Assembly: GCA_904419545.1 (NCBI GenBank)
Contig: CAJFRY010000001.1
Span: forward strand, 142,948 to 206,947
Direction: 5' to 3'
Source: Candidatus Woodwardiibium gallinarum
GTDB taxonomy: Bacteria > Bacillota > Clostridia > Oscillospirales > CAG-382
DNA length: 64,000 nucleotides
This document shows, one piece after another, positions 48,931 to 57,732 of this stretch. The translations under genes and the position numbers were made by a program. Under the pieces are notes generated by a model. It worked only from the letters and a program-made list of their open reading frames with translations. It was not told the origin of the DNA and made no database searches. Numbering within the stretch: position 1 is the first letter of the stretch; the number at the start of each line of letters is the position of its first letter.

Positions 48931-51072
48931 TTAATTCCAATTTTGCGCGTTCCGCTCAATGATCATGTTCTGCCATTCCCGGTTCAGTGTCACAAAACGG
49001 GCGTTCCATCCGGAAACCCGAACGGAAAGCGTTTTGAATTTTTGAGGGTCTTTTTGCGCTTCCAATAAAGTCTGTGTATCTACCGCGTCCAATTGCATAA
49101 AAAAGCCGGAGAGCGCAAGAAAGCCGTCCATTAAAGCAATCAGCGCTGAAATTCCGTTGTCACCGGTAAGGGAATCCGGAAAAATTTTGATGTCCAGCGC
49201 GGCACCGCAGGACATTTTTGTAAGGTCGGTCTTGCAGTAGGACTTCACAATAGCGGTTGCGCCCTGGGTGTCGGTTCCCGGCACGGGCGAATCATTGCCG
49301 GAAAGAATATCTCCTTTTCTGTATCCGAAGGCCGTGGCGCAACGATTCGGCAGCCAATCTACCTGACGGCCGAATGTGCTTACACCGGGAATAAATTTGA
49401 CGGGACAATTGCTTTTTTCGTTGAAGCTGTTTACCATATCCGCAAAATCGTTCAGCAGACGTGTGTGCCATAGATCCGCTTCGTCCGAATCGTTGCCGTA
49501 GTATACGAACTTGTTTTTCGCATACAGGCGAAGCAGCTCATTGTCCTGCCAGTTGTTTTTCAGAATTTGGACGAGTTCGGAAAAAGAAACCTTGTTTTCT
49601 TCAAAAACGAGCTTTTCGACGGCGTATAACGAATTCGCCACATCCGGGGCCCCGCCGATATGGGGCGAACGTACCGTATATTCCGGTCCGCAGTCGTAAT
49701 ATGCCCGCGCATGCTCTATACAGCCGTCTTCAAAAAGGCTGACAACCGAGTCGGGTCCGATGCCTCCGCGTGCCTGCCATACGCCGTTTTGGCAAATGTA
49801 TGCGGATTTCACATGGCTGCTGTAGAGCGATTCGACCGCTTCATACAGCGCATCACGAAAGGCGGAGTAGAGTTCCTCAATAGAATTGTATTCGGGAATT
49901 TTATCCGCCGTTATACCGGTCACTTTGTTCCATATCTGCAATGCGTCAAAAGGCATATAGGCAAAGTTGGTTTTTCCCGGAATCTGTACCTCCCAACAGC
50001 CGTCATTCGCAAAGCATCGGGCTTCTTCGTCGGCATATCCGAGCTTTTTTAAGGACCGGAGGATCAGATCTTCATTGTAAATTGCAACGATGCCGCCGCC
50101 ATGCCGCATAACCTGCGCTGTTTTTTCTTTCAGGGCGTAGGAAGTGTTTTTGTTCAGCCGGACGGTAATGGGAAAATCCGAGATGGCCAGTTCTTCCACG
50201 ATATCCAGAACGAGGAAGGTCACTTGGTTTGTAATTTCGTTTCCGTCCGCATTTATACCCGCCAAAACAATATTCTGATAATGCTGCGCGTCTCCTGTCC
50301 CGACGGGGGGATCGGATCGGATCCATTCGCAACCTTTGATAAAAAAGGAGGCCAGCAGTTCTCTCGCTTCATTTTCCGTCAGCAGGCCGTTTAGCAGGTC
50401 TTTTTCCAGAAAGTCCCCAAGCAGCCAGTCCAACCGGCCGATTCCCGGCCAATTGCCGCATAAACGCACAAAAGCGAAAATAAACCACAGGGATTGCAGC
50501 GCTTCGTGAAAATTACGGGCAGGAGAGAAGGGGACCTGGTGCAAAAGCCTGTGAAGATCCGGTCTGCGGTTTTCCGTAGCCGTTAGATATCTGTGATGCC
50601 AAATGCGTATGCTTTCTATCACGTTTTCAAGACTGTGCAAAAACAGAATCTCCTCTTCGCTCAGGCTTGTATCCTTCAGTCGCTTGGCGATGTCTTCCGC
50701 ATAGGCGTTTAATCCCTGCTTCAACACCTTATCATAGCGGATTGTAAGATGGCTTACGGAATAGAAAGGGTTTTGTCCCTTATATCTTGCCGGCACGAGA
50801 TGACGGATTGCGTCTCCCAGTGTGGCGGCTCCGCAGATTTTTTCTTCGGAGCAAATCCGAATCGGTGCCTTTTCGGCGATTCGCCGTATTGCCCTGTTAT
50901 ATTTTTCCGTAACGGATAAGCCTTCAAAGCCTTCGATATCATCCAGATCGACATAAGCGGTTTTCATTGTATCATCTCCGTATTTTCCATACAGAGACGC
51001 ATATGCCCATTCTCTCGTCGCTTTTTGCAGACGAACGGGGCGTTTGACTTCTGATGCCGTTGAAAAAACCAT
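48931..51072 (-). CDS. glycyl radical enzyme, PFL-like, substrate unassigned
   Basis: Active-site-like CFANDGCWEVQIPGKTN; C-terminal glycyl motif RVSGWNARFVTLNREWQ; adjacent activase. Confidence 0.9.
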   Translation of the reverse strand: MVFSTASEVKRPVRLQKATREWAYASLYGKYGDDTMKTAYVDLDDIEGFEGLSVTEKYNRAIRRIAEKAPIRICSEEKICGAATLGDAIRHLVPARYKGQNPFYSVSHLTIRYDKVLKQGLNAYAEDIAKRLKDTSLSEEEILFLHSLENVIESIRIWHHRYLTATENRRPDLHRLLHQVPFSPARNFHEALQSLWFIFAFVRLCGNWPGIGRLDWLLGDFLEKDLLNGLLTENEARELLASFFIKGCEWIRSDPPVGTGDAQHYQNIVLAGINADGNEITNQVTFLVLDIVEELAISDFPITVRLNKNTSYALKEKTAQVMRHGGGIVAIYNEDLILRSLKKLGYADEEARCFANDGCWEVQIPGKTNFAYMPFDALQIWNKVTGITADKIPEYNSIEELYSAFRDALYEAVESLYSSHVKSAYICQNGVWQARGGIGPDSVVSLFEDGCIEHARAYYDCGPEYTVRSPHIGGAPDVANSLYAVEKLVFEENKVSFSELVQILKNNWQDNELLRLYAKNKFVYYGNDSDEADLWHTRLLNDFADMVNSFNEKSNCPVKFIPGVSTFGRQVDWLPNRCATAFGYRKGDILSGNDSPVPGTDTQGATAIVKSYCKTDLTKMSCGAALDIKIFPDSLTGDNGISALIALMDGFLALSGFFMQLDAVDTQTLLEAQKDPQKFKTLSVRVSGWNARFVTLNREWQNMIIERNAQNWN

Positions 51073-51106
51073 GTTTTATCACCTCAAATCCATTTTATCA
51101 TATTTG

Positions 51107-51135
51107 TTGCTTTTTTGAATGTTTTATAGTATACT
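51107..51135 (+). promoter_or_regulatory. promoter TTGCTT-17-TATACT for AraC gene
   Basis: -35 51107-51112, -10 51130-51135. Confidence 0.6.
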
Positions 51136-51179
51136 CAATTTGTATTATATTTTCATTTTTGTTGCCGGGAGGAAGAATT

Positions 51180-51986
51180 ATGAAGATTAAAACAATTGAA
51201 ATCCGAAATATCGTCGGAGGCAATCTGAAAGGAAATACGGAAAACATCCGTCATATTAAATCTCTGCCCTGCCTTTCGGTTGTACAGTCCGTGCATGGCC
51301 ATTACGAGATAAGCTTGAATGGGGGAAAACCTTGTGCAACGGAAGAAGGCGGCGCCTTCGTTGCGCCTGCCGGTACAAGCCAGAATATCCTGCATCATAA
51401 CGGCGCGGAAGGATATATGGAGGCGCAATGGGTTTTTATGAACATCATAGTCAATGATCTTTTTGAATTTGAAGATTTGTTTGACGTCCCACTGCTGCTT
51501 TCCGCAGACGCTCGGGAAGAATTGTCCGAGTCGATTTCTACGATCGGCAATGACCCCAACATATGTAAAAAATATGCTGCCGCTTATCGATTGACAGACC
51601 TTTTGCTCGCACACGCTTCGATGAAAAACACCGTTTATGATCATTCGGCAATATTGCTTAGAAAATATATAGCTGAGCATTGCGGCGAAAAAATCACGAA
51701 TGAAGCTTTGGCGAATGTCGCTATTTGCTCAGTGCCGCATTTATACCGTATTTTCCAAAAGAATTTTCATTTGTCGCCGCGGAATTATATCAATAAAATA
51801 CGTATTGAAAAGGCATCTGTCCTTTTGGAAAACAGCAGCCGTTCCGTTGCGGAAATATCCGAAGAAGTCGGCTTTGAAGACCCGGTTTATTTTTCGAAGC
51901 TGTTCAAGGAGCATTATCGGCTTTCACCGAAAAAATATCGGGAAATTTCACTTTCTGTAAATTGCAAAGATGAAGTGAAAAAATAA
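51180..51986 (+). CDS. AraC family transcriptional regulator
   Basis: C-terminal double HTH: NEALANVAICSVPHLYRIFQKNFHLSPRNYINKIRIEKA...VAEISEEVGFEDPVYFSKLFKEHYRLSPKKYR. Confidence 0.93.
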   Translation: MKIKTIEIRNIVGGNLKGNTENIRHIKSLPCLSVVQSVHGHYEISLNGGKPCATEEGGAFVAPAGTSQNILHHNGAEGYMEAQWVFMNIIVNDLFEFEDLFDVPLLLSADAREELSESISTIGNDPNICKKYAAAYRLTDLLLAHASMKNTVYDHSAILLRKYIAEHCGEKITNEALANVAICSVPHLYRIFQKNFHLSPRNYINKIRIEKASVLLENSSRSVAEISEEVGFEDPVYFSKLFKEHYRLSPKKYREISLSVNCKDEVKK

Positions 51987-52083
51987 AAAAAGAGGCGCCT
52001 GCCTTCGCGTGCAATTGTCTCTTTTGAAAATGCAGTTTACGGCAAAACGGTCCGCTGTCCGGCGCGTTTGCAAACGGAATGGG

Positions 52084-52112
52084 AAACGGGCCGCCGATAC
52101 GGCGGCCCGTTT
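52084..52112. terminator. bidirectional terminator-like hairpin AAACGGGCCGCCG-ATA-CGGCGGCCCGTTT
   Basis: 13 bp perfect stem between convergent genes. Confidence 0.75.
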
Positions 52113-52140
52113 ATGGCTCTGAACAGGCGGAATGTAAGGT

Positions 52141-52236
52141 TTAACCGCAGCAGCAGCAAACAATGACGATCGCGATCAGAATGATGATCCAGCAGCAGCC
52201 GTTGTTACCGCCAAGGAACGAGTCGAAGCAGCCCAT
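52141..52236 (-). CDS. 31-aa Cys-rich membrane microprotein (YjcZ-like size/class)
   Basis: MGCFDSFLGGNNGCCWIIILIAIVIVCCCCG; strong SD AAGGAGGTATTGTAATG; missing from supplied ORF track (below length cut-off). Confidence 0.75.
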   Translation of the reverse strand: MGCFDSFLGGNNGCCWIIILIAIVIVCCCCG

Positions 52237-52310
52237 TACAATACCTCCTTCCTCTACCCGCATACTATAGGGTATGTCGGAGGCGGTCGGGTTGCTACCG
52301 ACTTTCGGCT

Positions 52311-53540
52311 TTATCGAATCTGCCCGTCGCCGGTAACAATGTATTTGATTGTTGTCAGCTCCGTCAATCCCATCGGGCCGCGCGCGTGCAGCTTTTGAGT
52401 GGAGATGCCGATTTCCGCGCCAAAGCCGAATTCACCGCCGTCGGTAAAACGTGTGGAAGCGTTGACGTACACCGCCGCTGAGTCGATCGAGCGGGTGAAT
52501 GCGTCTGCTTTTCGAATATCCGTTGTCAGGATGACGTCGGAATGCTTCGTGGAATGGGAGTTGATGTGCGCGATGGCCTCTTCGATGCCGCCGACCACTT
52601 TCACCGAAAGGATCAGGTCGTCGTACTCGGTGAAAAATTCGTCGTCGTCAACTTTCTCCACACCGAGGATGGCGGCCGCCTCCGCATCGCCCTTGAGCAA
52701 TACCTCCGGCAGCGCCTCGCGCAGACGGGGCAGGAAGGCGCTTGCGATTTCGCGGTCGACCAGTACATGCTCGAGCGCATTGCAGACCGCAGGACGCGAG
52801 GTTTTTCCGTTGCGGATGATCGAGAGGGCCGTCTCCAAATCGGCGCTCTTCTCAACATATGCGTTGCAGTTGCCGGCGCCGGTTTCGATCGTCGGAACGG
52901 TTGCGTTTTCCACCACCGAACGGATGAGGCCCTTGCCGCCGCGCGGAATGAGCAGATCGATAAATTCGTTCATTCGCATCAGCTCGGTTGCCGTTTCGCG
53001 CGACGTGTCTTCTGCGATGGCCAGCACATCGCCGTTCAAGCCGGCGTCCTCCAGTGCGCGCTTGAGAACGGCGACGATGGCCAGATTGGAATGGATGGCC
53101 TCCTTGCCGCCGCGCAGAACTACCGCATTGCCGCTCTTTATACAGAGTGCGGCCGCGTCTGCCGTGACATTCGGGCGCGACTCGTAGATGATTGCAATCA
53201 CGCCCAACGGGACGTGTACGCGCTTGATTTCCAATCCGTTCGGACGCCTCCAGACCTCGCCGCCGCCGAGCGGATCGGCCAGCAGCGCCAGTTCTTCAAG
53301 GGAAGCGGAAATCCCTTCGATGCGCGCGGGGGTCAGCCGCAGCCGGTCGAGCATTGCCTCCGATATGCCGTTGGCTCCGGCCGATTTGAGGTCCGTTTCG
53401 TTGGCGGCAAGGATTGCATTCGCCTCGCCGCGCAAATACCGAGCCATTTTCAGAATCGCGCCGTTGCGGGTCGCTGCGTCGGCCTGCGCCAGCGTCGGAG
53501 CCGCGTTTTTCGCCGCTTCGCACTTTTCACGTATGGTCAT
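52311..53540 (-). CDS. proA: glutamate-5-semialdehyde dehydrogenase
   Basis: VPLGVIAIIYESRPNVTADAAALCIKSGNAVVLRGGKEA. Confidence 0.98.
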   Translation of the reverse strand: MTIREKCEAAKNAAPTLAQADAATRNGAILKMARYLRGEANAILAANETDLKSAGANGISEAMLDRLRLTPARIEGISASLEELALLADPLGGGEVWRRPNGLEIKRVHVPLGVIAIIYESRPNVTADAAALCIKSGNAVVLRGGKEAIHSNLAIVAVLKRALEDAGLNGDVLAIAEDTSRETATELMRMNEFIDLLIPRGGKGLIRSVVENATVPTIETGAGNCNAYVEKSADLETALSIIRNGKTSRPAVCNALEHVLVDREIASAFLPRLREALPEVLLKGDAEAAAILGVEKVDDDEFFTEYDDLILSVKVVGGIEEAIAHINSHSTKHSDVILTTDIRKADAFTRSIDSAAVYVNASTRFTDGGEFGFGAEIGISTQKLHARGPMGLTELTTIKYIVTGDGQIR

Positions 53541-53560
53541 AAAAGGCCACCTTCCTTTCT

Positions 53561-54352
53561 TTATTCCGCTTTCCCGAAATAGGTTCCGGTGAATTCGCCT
53601 GCCATAATGTCGTATAAAATTTCCGGATCCGCGCCGTTGACGATTACCATCGGAATTCCGGCTTCCATTACACTTTCGGCCGCCTCCAGCTTGGCGCGCA
53701 TGCCGCCTGTTCCGCGCGCGCTGCCGGCGCCCCCCGCATAGCTGCGGATGACGTTGTCGATAACCTCTACACGCTCGATGAAACGTGCGTCGGCGCAGGT
53801 GCGCGGATCTTTGTCGTATAACCCGTCGATATCGGTCATGTTGATGAGCAGGTCAGCCTTCGTCAGACGTGCGACTACGGCAGAAAGCGTGTCGTTGCTG
53901 CCGATGCGGAGCTGCTCGGAGGAAACGGTGTCGTTTTCGTTGATGATCGGGATACATCCGAAGCCGAGCAGCATTTTCAGCGTGCCCGACGCGTTGGCAC
54001 TGCGGACCGGCGAGTCGAGGTCGTCCTTCGTCAGCAGGACTTGTGCGACCTTGTGCCCGTAAGAGGCGAACAGCCGGTCGTACATGTCGATCAGCTCGCA
54101 CTGGCCGACCGCCGCCGCCGCCTGCTTCTCCTCTGTGGTAAGCCGCTTGCCTACCAGTCCGATCTTCGCCAGTCCGCAGCTTACCGCACCCGAAGAAACA
54201 AGCACGCACGCCTTGCCGCTGTTCTGAATATCTGCCATACAGCGCACCAGCCGCTCGGTTTTGCGGAGGTTCATCAGCCCGCTGGGATAGGTGAGAGTGG
54301 AGGTGCCGACCTTGACGACGATGCGCTTCCTGTTATCCATATTCAGCTTCAT
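53561..54352 (-). CDS. proB: glutamate 5-kinase
   Basis: RIVVKVGTSTLTYPSG, VSSGAVSCGLAKIG, INENDTVS, GTGGMRAKLEAA. Confidence 0.97.
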   Translation of the reverse strand: MKLNMDNRKRIVVKVGTSTLTYPSGLMNLRKTERLVRCMADIQNSGKACVLVSSGAVSCGLAKIGLVGKRLTTEEKQAAAAVGQCELIDMYDRLFASYGHKVAQVLLTKDDLDSPVRSANASGTLKMLLGFGCIPIINENDTVSSEQLRIGSNDTLSAVVARLTKADLLINMTDIDGLYDKDPRTCADARFIERVEVIDNVIRSYAGGAGSARGTGGMRAKLEAAESVMEAGIPMVIVNGADPEILYDIMAGEFTGTYFGKAE

Positions 54353-54409
54353 TATATGTGAATTCCTTTCATTTGTTTGTAAAGGGGCTTCCATTTTGCC
54401 CTGCCATCT

Positions 54410-54438
54410 ATTATAATAGAAAAAAAGCCGTTTTGCAA
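54410..54438 (-). promoter_or_regulatory. proBA promoter (TTGCAA-17-TATAAT on minus strand)
   Basis: -35 at 54433-54438, -10 at 54410-54415. Confidence 0.65.
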
Positions 54439-54479
54439 GAGCAAACTCTTCAAAATCGGCGGAAGGCGGCGTTGTTTTT

Positions 54480-55040
54480 ATGATCATTTTGGCTTCCGGC
54501 TCGCCCCGGCGCATTGAGCTGCTTGCTTCGCTCGGACTGGATTTTTCCGTTCATCCCGCCGAAGTGGACGAGACCGTTGACTCTGCCACACCACCCGATG
54601 AGGCGGTTCTCGAGCTGTCCCGCCGAAAGGCGAGGCATGTATATGCAATGGCAGCTTTGCCGGAGGATACCGTTATTGCGGCTGATACCCTTGTCTGGCA
54701 GGATAACCGCCTGCTCGGCAAGCCTGCCGACGCGGCTGATGCCGCGGCAATGCTGCGCAGGCTCTCCGGCCGCCGTCATACCGTCTATACCGGGCTGACG
54801 GTGATTCGGGGCGGGGCAGAACAGTCCGTTGTTTCCGCTGCTTTCGTGACATTCCGTCCGATGACCGAGCGGGAAATCGAATGGTATGTTGCCACCGGTG
54901 AACCTCTGGACAAGGCGGGCGCCTACGGCATACAGGAGCGCGGCGGAATATTTGTCGAACGCATTGAAGGGGATTTTTTCACTGTTCTCGGGTTGCCGCT
55001 TTGTGAATTGTTTCGGATTTTGGGAACGGAAATTTTGTAA
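54480..55040 (+). CDS. maf: Maf family nucleoside triphosphate pyrophosphatase
   Basis: IILASGSPRRIELLASLGL, ADTLVWQD, AGAYGIQERGGIFVERIEGDFFTVLGLPL. Confidence 0.96.
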   Translation: MIILASGSPRRIELLASLGLDFSVHPAEVDETVDSATPPDEAVLELSRRKARHVYAMAALPEDTVIAADTLVWQDNRLLGKPADAADAAAMLRRLSGRRHTVYTGLTVIRGGAEQSVVSAAFVTFRPMTEREIEWYVATGEPLDKAGAYGIQERGGIFVERIEGDFFTVLGLPLCELFRILGTEIL

Positions 55041-55056
55041 AAATGCAGAAAAATGA

Positions 55057-55085
55057 TTGACAAAATTGCCCCTTGATTGTATAAT
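55057..55085 (+). promoter_or_regulatory. strong promoter TTGACA-17-TATAAT
   Basis: Perfect consensus hexamers, 55057-55062 and 55080-55085. Confidence 0.85.
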
Positions 55086-55121
55086 GGAGACAAATACAAC
55101 CCAAAGAAAGGAACAGGATCT

Positions 55122-57671
55122 ATGAAAACAAAAGCTCGCGGATTCCTATCCGCTGCGCTGGTGCTGGTTATGGTTCTTGCGCTGATGGTTCCGGCGGTTT
55201 CCGCTCTGGACATTTCGATCGGGAACGAATTCGGCGGCGGCAAGGTCACGGCGTTTGAAGAAAAGACGCTGGGTACGGGTCTGACCTATTCCAAGACGAC
55301 GTTTACAGACGCCGAAGAACGGAATCAGGCGATGTATGCGCTGGAGTTCAACCCGAAAACGTCCGACTTTATGCCGGTTGTTTACAGCCGGTGGACGGGA
55401 ACGGGCGCCACCACACTGCTCGGCGGCCAGAATTTGGAAACACAATTCGGGGCAGACGTATATGCCGGTGTCAACGCCAACTTTTATGATACGTCGACAG
55501 GCAGCACATATGCCGGCTATTGGGTACATGACGGCCGTCTCGCGCAGGCTGAGTACGGCTACCAGAGTGATATCATTGCTTTTACTTCCGATGGGGAAAT
55601 GCAGATCGTCAACTCCAAGTTAACCTTCGACGTATATTTCAACGGCAGTCTCGTGACCTATAACGGGTCGAATTCGCTGGCTTATATCAATAAAAATTCG
55701 ACAGCTTCCAATGTCAGCAATCTGTTCTATTATTGGGATACCGAGTGCGGGAACAAAACCGACTCGAAGCTGGACGGTGTCGAGATCGTCTGTGAGAAGC
55801 AGAACGGCGGCGAGCTGGGCGTTGAGCGCACGCTTACCGGCAAGATTGTAGAGATCCGTGAGAATTCGCACAATTCTGCGGTCGGCGCAGACCAGTTTGT
55901 GCTGTATGTGAAAAACGATTCGCCGCTCAAAGATGCCATCGCGGGCACCTATAAGGTCGGCGACACCGTCAGCATCTGTGTCAACGAAGAGGTGGAGGCC
56001 AGCAAGGCGGTCACTTCGCAGGCGGTCACAGCGTTTGCCGCGCAGTATCGGATTGTTGCCGACGGCATTTATGCACCCGGCGATGATACGGTTTCTCTTG
56101 ACCACTACAATCAGAGAGCACAGCGTACCTCCGTCGGCCTGAAGGAAGACGGTACGGTCGTCATCATTTGCACGGCGGGAAGAAATGTTACGGATGACGC
56201 GCCCGGCCTGACCATTCCCGAATTGGGGCAGCTGATGCTTGATTTGGGCTGCGTTGTCGCATACAATCTTGACGGCGGCGGGTCTACGCAGATGATTACG
56301 AAGGCGGAAGGCGAAGAAGATTTTACCGTTTGGAAGAACGAAAGCACCAACGGCAGAAGCGTCGCCAACAGCCTTTACATTGTAAAGCGTCCCGCGGCGG
56401 TCGAAACGGGAGATTTGAATTTCCTGATTGCAGCCGTGGAGGATAAGGAGATCGACACCGATGAAGTCAGGGCGGCGCTGGCTTCCGCGAAAGCGCTGCT
56501 GACGGCGGCTAAGGTGATGGAAGGCGATGTCATCCGTGAGACGATGAAGCTGCAGAACATCCTTGATGCCGAAAGTGAACTGACGGAAGCGCTGGCTGCC
56601 TGCGAAGAAGCGGAGATTACCGACTATTCACCTTCCGCTCTTGGAATTTTGCGTGCCGCTTATGAGACCGCATCGCAGCTCGACGTGCAGACGACCGATT
56701 CCGATACGATTCTTAATGCTGCCAGAGCACTTAAAACAGCAGTCGATAATCAAGGGCCCATCGCCATTAACATTACGCTGGGTAAGGATTATGAAACACT
56801 ACAGCATTATGCGGCGACGGACAACTACGGCGATTCCGGGAACGAACTGACCGACGGAGAGATTGGTAATATCAACAACGCCTATGCTTCGCCATGGGTC
56901 GCTTACACGACTCGACAGAACGCTTCCGGCACGATCACGGTAGACGGTACATCGAGAAGGTACTATGATATTGTTGTCGACCTTGGAGAAACGATCGAAA
57001 ATATCAAGGATTTCAATGTTTATACCGAATATCTGCATGATTCGGGCATAGATTACTGCATCGCCGTCGATTATGCGGTATCTACCGACGGTACGGACTG
57101 GACGACAGCCGGAAGAGCGGCGCCTTCTCCGGAAGTCGTTGCCGAAGTCAACGGTGACTATGCGTATCCGCTTTCGCTGGATACCGGCGTTTCTGGCAGA
57201 TATCTTCGCGTGCGGCTGATTGCTGCGGGGACGACACAGTTTATCTTTGTTACCGAGCTTCAGGCGTTTGCTTATGAAGAGCCGGTAGAGCTTACTCTGT
57301 CTACCGATAAGGAAACCGGCTATTTGACCGGTCTCACTCCCGGTATGACTGTGGATGAGGTAAAGGACCAGTTCCTGTTCCCCTCCGATGTTGTGATCAC
57401 CGATGCGGCGAAGGGTGATGCTGTTGGCACCGGTACGCAGGTATCCTATGATGGCAGCACTTGGACGGCTGTGCTTATCGGCGACCTGAACGGCGATGCA
57501 AATGTCACCGGTTCGGATTATCTGCTTGCAAAACGCAGCATCTTGGATTTGGCTGAGCTGAACGATGCGCAGACTGAGGCTTTTAAGCTCGGCGGTACAT
57601 CTGAGCCGACACCGACTAACTATCTAAAGCTGAAGAGACACGTTCTCAAGCTGTCGGATCTGTTTGCGTAA
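55122..57671 (+). CDS. secreted phosphodiester glycosidase (NAGPA family) with F5/8-like module and dockerin-like C-terminus
   Basis: Signal peptide; YAGVNANFYDT...VAYNLDGGGSTQMI; C-terminal IGDLNGDANVTGSDYLLAKRSILDL dockerin-type loop. Confidence 0.85.
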   Translation: MKTKARGFLSAALVLVMVLALMVPAVSALDISIGNEFGGGKVTAFEEKTLGTGLTYSKTTFTDAEERNQAMYALEFNPKTSDFMPVVYSRWTGTGATTLLGGQNLETQFGADVYAGVNANFYDTSTGSTYAGYWVHDGRLAQAEYGYQSDIIAFTSDGEMQIVNSKLTFDVYFNGSLVTYNGSNSLAYINKNSTASNVSNLFYYWDTECGNKTDSKLDGVEIVCEKQNGGELGVERTLTGKIVEIRENSHNSAVGADQFVLYVKNDSPLKDAIAGTYKVGDTVSICVNEEVEASKAVTSQAVTAFAAQYRIVADGIYAPGDDTVSLDHYNQRAQRTSVGLKEDGTVVIICTAGRNVTDDAPGLTIPELGQLMLDLGCVVAYNLDGGGSTQMITKAEGEEDFTVWKNESTNGRSVANSLYIVKRPAAVETGDLNFLIAAVEDKEIDTDEVRAALASAKALLTAAKVMEGDVIRETMKLQNILDAESELTEALAACEEAEITDYSPSALGILRAAYETASQLDVQTTDSDTILNAARALKTAVDNQGPIAINITLGKDYETLQHYAATDNYGDSGNELTDGEIGNINNAYASPWVAYTTRQNASGTITVDGTSRRYYDIVVDLGETIENIKDFNVYTEYLHDSGIDYCIAVDYAVSTDGTDWTTAGRAAPSPEVVAEVNGDYAYPLSLDTGVSGRYLRVRLIAAGTTQFIFVTELQAFAYEEPVELTLSTDKETGYLTGLTPGMTVDEVKDQFLFPSDVVITDAAKGDAVGTGTQVSYDGSTWTAVLIGDLNGDANVTGSDYLLAKRSILDLAELNDAQTEAFKLGGTSEPTPTNYLKLKRHVLKLSDLFA

Positions 57672-57672
57672 A

Positions 57673-57701
57673 GCATATTGACCAGCCGGAGAGCATAGAG
57701 T
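57673..57701 (+). promoter_or_regulatory. putative sigmaE-type promoter for sigK (GCATATT-14-CATAGAGT)
   Basis: -35 GCATATT 57673-57679, 14 nt spacer, -10 CATAGAGT 57694-57701 (resembles CATACAnT). Confidence 0.5.
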
Positions 57702-57732
57702 ATCAGGGGTGATATTCTATGCTCTCCTTTTT
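57688..57732 (+). terminator. rho-independent terminator overlapping the sigK start codon
   Basis: GGAGAGCATAGA-g-TATCA-GGGG-TGATA-t-TCTATGCTCTCC-TTTTT; 12+5 bp stem. Confidence 0.8.
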
